A stretch of DNA of 64,000 nt, taken from the NCBI GenBank assembly GCA_016278485.1, contig JADQBT010000019.1, positions 62,001 to 126,000 on the forward strand. The letters are read 5' to 3'. Below, piece after piece: positions 8,194 through 16,170 of the stretch. The notes beneath the pieces were generated by a model. That model did not search any database. It was not told where the DNA came from and saw only the letters and a program-made list of their open reading frames with translations. The position numbers were made by a program, and so were the translations under genes. Source of the stretch: Halanaerobiales bacterium (GTDB lineage Bacteria; Bacillota; Halanaerobiia; Halanaerobiales; Halanaerobiaceae). Positions within the stretch are counted from its first letter, which is position 1. Each line of letters starts with the position of its first letter.

Positions 8194-8616
8194 TTGCCTA
8201 CAAAAATTATTGAAAAAGAAATAGAAAAATTAGATTTTCAAAGTGGTGGAGAAGCTTCAAGCCAACTTAAAAATAAACTTCGTAAGCTTGGTGTGACCAA
8301 TGCGATAATTAGAAAAACAGCAATAGTCACTTATGAACTGGAGATGAATGTTGTCATTCATTCAGAAGGTGGAGTTATTGAAGCATCTGTTTCACCTGAA
8401 AACTTAGAAATAATTGTTAGTGATAGTGGGCCAGGTATAAAAGATTTAGATAAAGCGTTTACACCAGGTTATTCGACTGCTTCTGATGAAATACGCAAGC
8501 TGGGTTTTGGAGCAGGAATGGGCCTTGTAAATGTCAAACGCTATGCTGACAAGCTTAATGTTGAAACTGCTTTAGGGCAGGGTACAGTTATAAAAGTTAT
8601 CATTAATTTTAATTAG
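8194..8616 (+). CDS. RsbW-like GHKL ATPase / anti-sigma factor-type kinase
   Basis: The 140-residue protein is a single HATPase_c domain of the anti-sigma/serine-kinase type. Visible motifs are the N-box in TYELEMNVVIHS, G1 box SDSGPGIKD and G2 box GFGAGMGLVNVKRY. It lacks a sensor or dimerisation domain. Relatives phosphorylate STAS-domain antagonists or bind sigma factors, and the SpoIIE-type phosphatase at 53792 would be the natural opposing enzyme. TTG start with CAGGAG about 10 nt before it. It sits between a DRTGG protein and a sensory-type hydrogenase homologue. Confidence 0.82.
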   Translation: MPTKIIEKEIEKLDFQSGGEASSQLKNKLRKLGVTNAIIRKTAIVTYELEMNVVIHSEGGVIEASVSPENLEIIVSDSGPGIKDLDKAFTPGYSTASDEIRKLGFGAGMGLVNVKRYADKLNVETALGQGTVIKVIINFN

Positions 8617-8643
8617 AGAGAGCTCAGCAGGAGGCAATAATTA

Positions 8644-9987
8644 ATGAATAAGCATTCTGTATTTTTAAAAGAAGATAAATGTGAAGGATGTACAAATTGT
8701 GTGAAAAAGTGTCCGACAAAAGCAATTAGAGTACATCAAGGAAGAGCTTGGATTAAAGAAAATCTCTGTATAGACTGTAGTGAGTGTATTCGTACTTGTG
8801 AATACCATGCAAAATATACTCAAACAGACCAACTGGCAGATTTGAAAAAGCATAAATACCCTGTAGTGCTTGTCCCTCCGAGTTTTTATGGACAGTTTTC
8901 AGCAGATATAGAGCCAGGAAAAATTAAAGCAGCTTTAGTGAGAACTGGTTTTAAAAAAGTATATGATGTTGCTGATGCAGCAGCAGCATTGTCACGGAAA
9001 ACTTTTTCATTTTTAGAGGAGAATAAAGGTTCTTTTATCTCTTCTTCGTGCCCGGTAGTTGTGAGGTTAATTAAATTGATTTATCCTGATTTGCTTGAAC
9101 TTTTGTTACCACTTAAATCACCGGTAGAATTAATGGCTGGAAAGATTAGAAAAGAAATAAAAGTAAGTATGAATATCTCAAAAGAAGAGATTGGTGTTTA
9201 TTTTTTGACTCCTTGTCCTGCAAAATTAACAACTGTAACAAATCCATTAGGTTTAAAAGATAGTGCACTCACAGGAGCAATTGGTGTTGAAACAATATAT
9301 CAGAAAGTTCTTTCTTGTCTTGGTGAGGTGAAAGCGGCTGAAATAGAAGCATATAATACTTTAGATTCAGCAGTTATCTGGGGACAGAGTGGTGGTGAAG
9401 CAAATATATTAAAATCAAAACAAAAATGGGGAGTCATTAGTGTAACTGGAATTCATAATGTTAAGTCAGTTCTGGAAGAGATTGAAAGAAATAATATTTC
9501 TGGTGTTAAATATTTTGAGCTTGTTGCATGTCGGGATGGATGTGTTGGTGGAGTCTTAAATGTGATTAATCCTTTCCAAGCCCGTTTTAATATTGAAAGA
9601 AGAGTTGCGCAAATTGTCAGTCAGGAGAATGGAGCAAATAAACAGAATAAGTTGGGAATTAAATTTAATTTTGATATGGATTATTCCTTTATAGCAGATA
9701 ATCAAGATATTCTTGATGCTGATTTCACTCGGGCTGTGGCCAAACTGGCCCTGGTTGATAAAGAAGTGGAAATACTTCCTGGTTTAGATTGTGCGGCCTG
9801 TGGAGCACCAGATTGTAAGACATTGGCCGAAGATATTGTGAATGGGTTAGCCAATCGCTCTGACTGTATTTTTATGTTAAGAAAAGAAGTAGGTAAACTT
9901 GCTGATAAAATGTCAAATCTAGCCCATGAACTTCCCCCTGTCATGTCCCGAAAGGAGGAACAACATGAAAGTAAAACAGATAGTTGA
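8644..9987 (+). CDS. sensory-type [FeFe]-hydrogenase homologue (no PAS domain)
   Basis: The 447-residue protein has two ferredoxin-type [4Fe-4S] motifs (CEGCTNCVKKCP and CIDCSECIRTCE, residues 12-60), an H-cluster domain (about 75-330) and a C-terminal Fe-S domain (LDCAACGAPDC, about 380). The four H-cluster cysteines appear kept: Cys136 in SSSCP, Cys191 in TPCPAK, Cys296 and Cys300 in VACRDGC. The neighbouring Cys used for proton transfer in catalytic enzymes is Ser135, and the last motif lacks the GGGG loop. This fits the group C/D putative sensor hydrogenases better than a fast catalyst. Its 3' end overlaps the next gene by 23 nt. Confidence 0.85.
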   Translation: MNKHSVFLKEDKCEGCTNCVKKCPTKAIRVHQGRAWIKENLCIDCSECIRTCEYHAKYTQTDQLADLKKHKYPVVLVPPSFYGQFSADIEPGKIKAALVRTGFKKVYDVADAAAALSRKTFSFLEENKGSFISSSCPVVVRLIKLIYPDLLELLLPLKSPVELMAGKIRKEIKVSMNISKEEIGVYFLTPCPAKLTTVTNPLGLKDSALTGAIGVETIYQKVLSCLGEVKAAEIEAYNTLDSAVIWGQSGGEANILKSKQKWGVISVTGIHNVKSVLEEIERNNISGVKYFELVACRDGCVGGVLNVINPFQARFNIERRVAQIVSQENGANKQNKLGIKFNFDMDYSFIADNQDILDADFTRAVAKLALVDKEVEILPGLDCAACGAPDCKTLAEDIVNGLANRSDCIFMLRKEVGKLADKMSNLAHELPPVMSRKEEQHESKTDS

Positions 9988-10294
9988 AAAGCTTAATTTA
10001 AAAATAGTGTCAGGGCCGAAACTTGATCAGGAAATTTCCGGTATATATATTGGTGACCTTTTGAGTAATGTAATGGCAAAGGCAAAATCGAATAATCTTT
10101 GGTTGACTGTGCAAGGTCATCAAAATGTAGTCGCTGTAGCCTTATTGGTTGACCTAGCAGCAGTGATTCTTGTAGAAGATTTTGACTTTGACCAGGATGC
10201 AATTGAAAAAGCTAATGCAAAAGGAATTAATTTATTAAAAACAGACTTACAGTCTTATGAATTGGTTAGCTATTTAAAAGACATGGGATTATAA
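9965..10294 (+). CDS. second DRTGG-domain protein, hydrogenase operon
   Basis: A 109-residue DRTGG-like protein, starting KVKQIVEKLNLKIVSGP. I start it at the ATG at 9965, which has AAAGGAGG at 9951-9958; a longer upstream reading inside the preceding gene has no support. It overlaps the sensory hydrogenase gene by 23 nt and its stop overlaps the next ATG, so all three are tightly coupled. Function is unknown; homologues recur beside [FeFe] hydrogenases in thermophilic anaerobes (established genomic context). Confidence 0.75.
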   Translation: MKVKQIVEKLNLKIVSGPKLDQEISGIYIGDLLSNVMAKAKSNNLWLTVQGHQNVVAVALLVDLAAVILVEDFDFDQDAIEKANAKGINLLKTDLQSYELVSYLKDMGL

Positions 10295-11031
10295 TGAACG
10301 TCTTCCCTGCCGATCTTCATCTGCATACTGTTTTATCTCCTTGTGCTGATCTGACTATGACTCCATTAAATATAGTTGAAAAAGCTGTCCAGGAGGGGAT
10401 AAAAGTATTAGCAGTGACAGATCATAATTCTGCCAAAAATGTTAGAGTAGTGATTGAGGCTGCAAAAAAATATGAGTTATTGATCCTACCGGGCATGGAA
10501 GTTGAATCAAGAGAAGAGATTCATTTACTTTGTTATTTTAGAGATATACAAAGATTATTAGCCTGGCAAGAAAAGGTTTATCAAGCTCTACCTGATTTAA
10601 GTAATGATGAAGAATTTTTTGGATACCAATTAATAACAGATCATGAAAATGAATTTCTAGAAAAAGAAAAAAAACTATTAGCCACAGCCACTAATTTTAG
10701 AATGGATCAAATATTTAGCAAAGTAAAAAAGATGGGTGGGTTCGTTGTTCCTGCCCATCTTGATCGTAAAAATAGTATTTTATCCCAACTTGGCTTTTTA
10801 CCACCTGATCTTGAAATTAATTTGTTGGAAATATCAAAAAACAGTAATGAAGTAAATCTAATTAAGGAACAACCAGAATTATCAGCCCAGAAATTCATTA
10901 TAAATTCAGATAGCCATTATTTAGCTGATATTAAAGCTTATTCTTTATTTAAGCTAAAACGATTATCTATTGAGGAGGTATTTCTGGCTCTAGAAAATAA
11001 AAAAGGTAGAGAAATCAATGTTTTTAATTAA
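10294..11031 (+). CDS. PHP-domain metal-dependent phosphoesterase
   Basis: The 245-residue protein shows PHP-domain motifs: ADLHLHTVLSPCADL at the N-terminus (HxH), AVTDHNSAKN (DH), then a VPAHLDRKN His and a C-terminal NSDSHY. Relatives hydrolyse phosphate esters such as 3',5'-nucleoside bisphosphates (TrpH/YciV type), but the substrate here is unknown. Its ATG overlaps the preceding stop by one base. PHP proteins of this kind are regular members of hydrogenase operons in Clostridia and Thermotogales, with no assigned role. Confidence 0.82.
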   Translation: MNVFPADLHLHTVLSPCADLTMTPLNIVEKAVQEGIKVLAVTDHNSAKNVRVVIEAAKKYELLILPGMEVESREEIHLLCYFRDIQRLLAWQEKVYQALPDLSNDEEFFGYQLITDHENEFLEKEKKLLATATNFRMDQIFSKVKKMGGFVVPAHLDRKNSILSQLGFLPPDLEINLLEISKNSNEVNLIKEQPELSAQKFIINSDSHYLADIKAYSLFKLKRLSIEEVFLALENKKGREINVFN

Positions 11032-11068
11032 TAAAAAAATAGATATCATTAAAAAGGAGGTTAAAGTG

Positions 11069-11563
11069 ATGGAATGTTGTGGTGGAAATAAATTAACAGA
11101 AAAACAAGAAAAATATTATGCTCCTCTGCAGAAAATTTTAGCTCGTTATGAAAAAAAAGAAAGGTATCTAATACCTGTTTTGCAGGAAGCACAGGAAGAA
11201 TATGGCTACTTGCCTGAAGAAATTTTAACAAATATTGCCTCTTCTCTTGATCTTTCTTTAAGTCAGGTTTATGGAGTTGTAACTTTTTATACTCAATTTC
11301 ATCAAGAGCCACGTGGTAAAAATATTGTACGAGTATGTATGGGTACTGCTTGTCATGTACGTGGAGGAGACAAGGTATTGACTGCTATTAAGGATGAACT
11401 TGGCATCGAAAGTGGTGAAACTACTAAAGATCTTAACTTCACCTTAGAAACAGTTGCCTGTATTGGTGCCTGTGGACTTGCGCCTGTTATTATGATTAAT
11501 GATAGCACACATGGAAGATTAACACCGGAAAAAGTACCTGAAATCCTAAGCGAATTTAAATAA
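11069..11563 (+). CDS. hydC: bifurcating [FeFe] hydrogenase gamma subunit (NuoE-like)
   Basis: The 164-residue thioredoxin-like [2Fe-2S] protein of the NuoE/HydC family. Its four cluster cysteines are visible in RVCMGTACHVRGG and TVACIGACGLAP. The start is the ATG at 11069, preceded by AAAAAGGAGG (11051-11060); a longer upstream reading would include an unlikely Lys-rich leader. With HydB and HydA downstream it should form the trimer that uses NADH and reduced ferredoxin together to make H2, or the reverse. It also starts with CCGG, an extra Cys pair of unknown use. Confidence 0.92.
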   Translation: MECCGGNKLTEKQEKYYAPLQKILARYEKKERYLIPVLQEAQEEYGYLPEEILTNIASSLDLSLSQVYGVVTFYTQFHQEPRGKNIVRVCMGTACHVRGGDKVLTAIKDELGIESGETTKDLNFTLETVACIGACGLAPVIMINDSTHGRLTPEKVPEILSEFK

Positions 11564-11575
11564 GGTGTGATTTAG

Positions 11576-12130
11576 GTGCGTGAACTTGCCCTTCATATAT
11601 TGGATATTATGGAGAATTCACTAATTGCAGATGCAGATTTAATCAAAGTCTTTATTAAAGAAGATATTAAAGCAGACAGATTGATAATTAAGATTGCAGA
11701 TAATGGGTCAGGCATGGAAGAAAAGCAGGCGAAAGAAGTATTAAATCCATTTGTAACGCAAAGAACAGAGAGAGAAGTCGGACTAGGATTATCCCTTTTT
11801 CAAGCGGCTGCCAAAAGGTGTGAAGGTGATTTCAATTTAGCTTCTGTATTAGGAGAAGGAACTAAAGTAGAAGCTATTTTCAAATATTCACATCTTGATA
11901 GAGCACCACTTGGAGATTTAGCTGCAACTCTCGCTGGTTTTATTGCTACAAATGGTGATGAGATAGATTTAAATTATGAACACATTTATAACGATGCTAA
12001 GTTTATTTTTAACACAAAGGAAGTTAAAAAAGAATTGACTGGACTGTCAATAACAAATTTAAAAATTATTAACTGGATTAAAAGTTATCTTGAAGAAGGA
12101 TTAAGAGAAATTCGTGGAGGTGAAGTTTAA
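11576..12130 (+). CDS. GHKL ATPase (histidine-kinase-like), hydrogenase operon
   Basis: A 184-residue single HATPase domain with N-box IMENSLIADAD, G1 box IADNGSGME, F-box-like NPFVTQRT and G2 box VGLGLSLFQAA, more like a histidine-kinase ATPase than the RsbW-like protein at 8194. It has a C-terminal extension of about 70 residues but no transmembrane or receiver part. GTG start. It lies between hydC and a [2Fe-2S] protein gene; homologues occur at the same spot in Thermotoga and Thermoanaerobacter hydrogenase operons. Role unknown; signalling linked to hydrogenase expression is an inference. Confidence 0.8.
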   Translation: MRELALHILDIMENSLIADADLIKVFIKEDIKADRLIIKIADNGSGMEEKQAKEVLNPFVTQRTEREVGLGLSLFQAAAKRCEGDFNLASVLGEGTKVEAIFKYSHLDRAPLGDLAATLAGFIATNGDEIDLNYEHIYNDAKFIFNTKEVKKELTGLSITNLKIINWIKSYLEEGLREIRGGEV

Positions 12131-12131
12131 T

Positions 12132-12497
12132 TTGAAATCTTTAGAAGAATTAAGACAGTTAAGAGATAAAGTAGAGAAAGAAATGAAAATGAGAGATGAA
12201 AGTAATCGTCCAGAGATAATAATAGGGATGGGTACGTGTGGCATAGCAGCTGGGGCAAGAGAAATATTACAAGCAGTACTTGCAGAGCTTGAAAAAAGAG
12301 ATGTTGATGCCAAGGTTACCCAAACTGGTTGTATTGGTATGTGTGAAAGAGAACCACTCTTAGATGTTAAAATGCCAGGTAAAGATAGAATAACTTATGG
12401 TAATTTAAAATTAAATGATGTGAAAAGAATAATTACAGAACACGTAATTAATGAAAATATAGTCCAGGAGTTAGCAATTGCTCGAATGGATAATTAA
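12132..12497 (+). CDS. thioredoxin-like [2Fe-2S] ferredoxin (HndB-like)
   Basis: A 121-residue protein starting KSLEELRQLRDKVEKEM, typical of HndB-like proteins of NAD(P)-linked hydrogenases. Cluster cysteines are in MGTCGIAAGA and TGCIGMCEREP. I choose the TTG at 12132, one base past the preceding stop, with GGAGG at 12116-12120; a GTG at 12114 would overlap the upstream gene and has no ribosome site. It probably shuttles electrons to or within the HydABC complex. Confidence 0.85.
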   Translation: MKSLEELRQLRDKVEKEMKMRDESNRPEIIIGMGTCGIAAGAREILQAVLAELEKRDVDAKVTQTGCIGMCEREPLLDVKMPGKDRITYGNLKLNDVKRIITEHVINENIVQELAIARMDN

Positions 12498-12518
12498 TCT
12501 GAAGGAGGTATTATTTAG

Positions 12519-14321
12519 ATGAAAGATATTATCTACCGTTCCCATATTTTAATCTGTACCGGAACCGGTTGTACTTCTTCAGGTGCAAAGAAGATGAGAA
12601 TAGCCCTGGAGGATGAATTGGCAGAAAGAAATCTTAATAAAGAAGTGAAGATTATTGAAACAGGTTGCCACGGCTTTTGTGAAAAAGGTCCAATTGTGGT
12701 TGTTTATCCTGAAGGAGTTTTTTATTGTGAAGTAAAGAGTGAAGATATCCCTGAATTGGTGGAAGAACATTTATTAAAGGGAAGAATAGTTGAACGATTA
12801 TTATTTAAAGAACCAGTAACTGAAGAAAATATTCCATCCTATCATGATATCCAATTTTATAAAAAACAAGAACGAATTGTGCTTTCAAATTGTGGTAAGA
12901 TAGACCCAGAAAATATTGATGAGTATATTGCTCTTGGTGGTTATGAAGCAGTAGGTAAGGCCTTATCCTCAATGAGCCAGAAAGACGTCATTGCAGAAGT
13001 TAAAAATTCTGGTTTGCGTGGACGTGGTGGAGGTGGGTTTCCAACTGGTTTAAAATGGCAGTTTGCTCACGAGGCAGTTAGTAATAAAAAATATGTAATC
13101 TGTAATGCAGATGAAGGTGATCCAGGTGCATTTATGGATCGTAGTTTATTAGAAGGTGATCCACACCGAGTAATAGAAGGAATGATTATTGCTGGTTATG
13201 CAATCGGTGCAGATGAAGGTTATCTTTATGTAAGAGCAGAATACCCATTAGCCATTAAGAGGTTAGAAAAAGCTATTAGTCAAGCAGAAGATTATGGTCT
13301 GTTGGGAGATGATCTCTTTAGTAGTGGCTATAATTTTAAACTTCATATCAAAAAAGGTGCAGGTGCCTTTGTTTGTGGTGAGGAAACAGCATTAATGGCC
13401 TCAATAGAAGGAAAAAGAGGCATGCCAAGGCCAAGACCACCCTATCCAGCAAATAGTGGTCTCTGGGGTAAGCCAACTAATATTAACAATGTTGAAACAT
13501 ATGGTAATATACCATATATTATAAAAAATGGAGCAGAAGAATATAGTAAAATAGGAACAGAAAATAGTAAAGGTACGAAAGTATTTGCTTTGACTGGTAA
13601 AATTAATAATACTGGTCTTGTGGAAGTTCCAATGGGAACAACTTTAAGAGAGGTTATCTATGATATTGGTGGTGGCCTTGGTGAAGGTATGAAATATAAA
13701 GCTGTTCAGACAGGTGGTCCATCAGGCGGATGTATAACCAGTGAACATCTCGATCTGCCAATTGATTATGATTCCTTACTTGGTGTAGGAGCGATGATGG
13801 GTTCTGGTGGTATGGTTGTTATGGATGATGGCACATGTATGGTTGATGTAGCACGTTTCTTTTTGAATTTTACGCAGAGTGAATCATGTGGTAAATGTAC
13901 ACCTTGTCGTGAAGGTACCAAGCGAATGCTTGAAATATTAGAAAGAATTTGTGAGGGTGAGGGAGAAGATGGAGATATAGCTTTACTTGAGGATCTTGCT
14001 CATCATATTAAAGACACAGCTTTATGTGGGCTGGGACAAACAGCGCCTAATCCGGTTTTAAGTACACTTAAATATTTCAGACATGAGTATGAAGCTCATA
14101 TTTTTGATCATAAATGTCCTGCTGGTGTTTGTAAAGATTTAGCTAGTGCTTACCTGATAGATAAAGAAACATGTGTTGGCTGTAGTATTTGTGCAAAAGC
14201 TTGTCCAGTTGATGCAATAACTGGTACACCTAAAGAAAGTTATCAAATAGATGATGATATTTGTATTTCCTGTGGGGTCTGTGCAAGCAAATGTCCAGTA
14301 AGCGCAATTTCTCAGGGTTAA
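12519..14321 (+). CDS. hydB: bifurcating [FeFe] hydrogenase beta subunit (NuoF-like, NADH/FMN)
   Basis: The 600-residue flavo-iron-sulfur subunit. Domains in order: N-terminal thioredoxin-like [2Fe-2S] domain (Cys13, Cys18, Cys50, Cys54), NuoF core with the FMN/NADH glycine-rich GRGGGGFPTGLKW near 167, SLBB-like segment, the [4Fe-4S] motif ESCGKCTPCREGTKRM, and a C-terminal two-cluster ferredoxin (CVGCSICAKACP, CISCGVCASKCP). This is the layout of Thermotoga HydB, where FMN and several clusters split electrons between NADH and ferredoxin. Good AGGAGG ribosome site. 22 nt separate it from hydA. Confidence 0.95.
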   Translation: MKDIIYRSHILICTGTGCTSSGAKKMRIALEDELAERNLNKEVKIIETGCHGFCEKGPIVVVYPEGVFYCEVKSEDIPELVEEHLLKGRIVERLLFKEPVTEENIPSYHDIQFYKKQERIVLSNCGKIDPENIDEYIALGGYEAVGKALSSMSQKDVIAEVKNSGLRGRGGGGFPTGLKWQFAHEAVSNKKYVICNADEGDPGAFMDRSLLEGDPHRVIEGMIIAGYAIGADEGYLYVRAEYPLAIKRLEKAISQAEDYGLLGDDLFSSGYNFKLHIKKGAGAFVCGEETALMASIEGKRGMPRPRPPYPANSGLWGKPTNINNVETYGNIPYIIKNGAEEYSKIGTENSKGTKVFALTGKINNTGLVEVPMGTTLREVIYDIGGGLGEGMKYKAVQTGGPSGGCITSEHLDLPIDYDSLLGVGAMMGSGGMVVMDDGTCMVDVARFFLNFTQSESCGKCTPCREGTKRMLEILERICEGEGEDGDIALLEDLAHHIKDTALCGLGQTAPNPVLSTLKYFRHEYEAHIFDHKCPAGVCKDLASAYLIDKETCVGCSICAKACPVDAITGTPKESYQIDDDICISCGVCASKCPVSAISQG

Positions 14322-14343
14322 TAATAGAAAAGGAGGGAAAATA

Positions 14344-16065
14344 ATGAGCAAAATAAATATTAAAATAGATGATCAAGCTGTTCAGGTTGAGCCAGGCACA
14401 TCACTTCTCAATGCAGCTAAAGAAATTGGTATTGAGATTCCTTATTTATGTTATCATCCTGATTTAAGTTTACATGGAGCTTGCCGGGTCTGTGTTGTGG
14501 AAGATTTAAAGAGTGGTAAACTAGTTGCTTCTTGTGCTACTCCTGTTACTGAAGGTATGGAATTTAGTACTCGCAGCCAGCGAGCTAGAGTTGCTAGAAG
14601 GAGAAATGTAGAGCTTTTATTAGCCAACCATCCAAATGACTGTCTTGGCTGTGATCGCAATGGTACCTGTGAACTACAGGATATTGTGCATAGTCTTGGA
14701 ATCAGGAGTGAAGATGTGGAGCGTTTAGAAGGTGAGAGAAGGGAAGTAGAAGTAGATGAAGTTGGACCTTCCCTAAAAAGAGATCCCAACAAATGTATTC
14801 TATGTGGTCGCTGTGTTAGAACTTGTGAAGAAATTCAGGGAGTATCTGCATTACAGTTTGCCAATCGTGGCTTTAATTCAATAGTAACAACTGCTTTTGA
14901 TCTACCCCAGCGAGATATTAATTGTGCTAATTGTGGTCAATGTGCAACGGTTTGTCCAGTGGGCGCATTAACTGAAATAAGCGAGATTGATAAAGTTTGG
15001 AAAGCTATTGAGGATGATAAGAAATATGTAATAGTTCAAACTGCTCCTTCAATTCAGGCGACAATAGGAGAAGAATTTGGTTATGAAGCAGGTACAATTG
15101 TAACTGGAAAATTAGCAGCTGCTTTAAGAAGACTAGGTTTTAATAAAGTTTTTTCTACTGAATTTAGTGCTGACTTGACTATCATGGAAGAAGGTAATGA
15201 GTTTTTAAAGAGATTGCAAGGAGATAAAAATCTACCTCATATTACTTCTTGTTGTCCTGGTTGGGTTAAGTTTGCAGAGCATAATTATCCTGATCTGCTT
15301 AATAATTTATCTAGTGCAAAATCACCTATGCAGATGTTTTCAAGCATAGCTAAAACATATTATGCTGAACTTGAAGATATAGATCCTGCATCTATTTATA
15401 CGGTGGCTATTATGCCGTGTACAGCAAAAAAGTTTGAGAAAGATAGAGAAGAGATGAATGATAGTGGTTATCAAGATACAGACGCCGTCCTTACGACACG
15501 AGAATTAGCTAGAATGATTAAGGAAATGGGAATTAAATTTGAATTATTAAATGATGAAGATTTTGATGAATTGATGGGTGCACATACAGGTGCAGCGACT
15601 ATCTTTGGTACAACAGGTGGTGTAACAGAAGCAGCTGTTAGAACAGTTAAAGAAAAATTAACGGGGGAACCTTTAGAGAGATTAAATCTTGGCTTTAGAG
15701 GTATTAATGATGCTGAATTAGTTATTGGAGATAAGACGATCAGAGTAGCTATTGCTAATGGTTTAGCAAATGCTGCTGAATTACTTGATGAGGTTCGCAA
15801 AGGAGAATCACCATATGATTTTATTGAAATTATGGCCTGTCCCCATGGTTGTGTAGGTGGTGGTGGTCAACCATTACCTGCTTCACGTGAGAAGAAAGAT
15901 AAAAGAGCTGCTGGAATTAAGGCAATTGATGACCAGATGGTTATTAGAAAATCACATGAAAATCCAATGATTATCAAATTATATGAAGATTTTCTTGGAG
16001 AACCATTGGGTGGAGAGTCACATCACTTACTCCATACAAAATATCAAGCTAGACCCAAAAATTAA
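14344..16065 (+). CDS. hydA: bifurcating [FeFe] hydrogenase catalytic alpha subunit
   Basis: The 573-residue catalytic subunit. An N-terminal [2Fe-2S] plant-type domain (PYLCYHPDLSLHGACRVC) and a NuoG-like His/Cys cluster (CLGCDRNGTCELQ) come first. Two [4Fe-4S] motifs (CILCGRCVRTCEE and CANCGQCATVCP) follow, then the H-cluster domain. All catalytic motifs are intact: TSCCPGW (Cys303, Cys304), MPCTAKKFE (Cys359, Lys362) and EIMACPHGCVGGGGQP (Cys499, Cys503). It is shorter than Thermotoga HydA (about 645) and ends soon after the small-subunit-like tail. It is last in the operon and is followed by a terminator. Confidence 0.96.
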   Translation: MSKINIKIDDQAVQVEPGTSLLNAAKEIGIEIPYLCYHPDLSLHGACRVCVVEDLKSGKLVASCATPVTEGMEFSTRSQRARVARRRNVELLLANHPNDCLGCDRNGTCELQDIVHSLGIRSEDVERLEGERREVEVDEVGPSLKRDPNKCILCGRCVRTCEEIQGVSALQFANRGFNSIVTTAFDLPQRDINCANCGQCATVCPVGALTEISEIDKVWKAIEDDKKYVIVQTAPSIQATIGEEFGYEAGTIVTGKLAAALRRLGFNKVFSTEFSADLTIMEEGNEFLKRLQGDKNLPHITSCCPGWVKFAEHNYPDLLNNLSSAKSPMQMFSSIAKTYYAELEDIDPASIYTVAIMPCTAKKFEKDREEMNDSGYQDTDAVLTTRELARMIKEMGIKFELLNDEDFDELMGAHTGAATIFGTTGGVTEAAVRTVKEKLTGEPLERLNLGFRGINDAELVIGDKTIRVAIANGLANAAELLDEVRKGESPYDFIEIMACPHGCVGGGGQPLPASREKKDKRAAGIKAIDDQMVIRKSHENPMIIKLYEDFLGEPLGGESHHLLHTKYQARPKN

Positions 16066-16080
16066 TAAAATTTAGTAGAT

Positions 16081-16113
16081 AAAGCCCTTGTTTTCAAAAC
16101 AGGGGCTTTTTTC
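16081..16113 (+). terminator. intrinsic terminator of the hydrogenase operon
   Basis: AAAGCCC (16081-16087) pairs with GGGCTTT, extended inside by TGTTTT/AAAACA, and is followed by TTTTTT. Confidence 0.88.
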
Positions 16114-16170
16114 CTAAGCAAATATCTGATATAATCTTATAAACAAGAATAGATGATAGGAATGATTTAA

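Noticed and set aside
11018-11068. Upstream extension of hydC
   Set aside because: The perfect ribosome site at 11051-11060 lies inside it, so the ATG at 11069 is the start.
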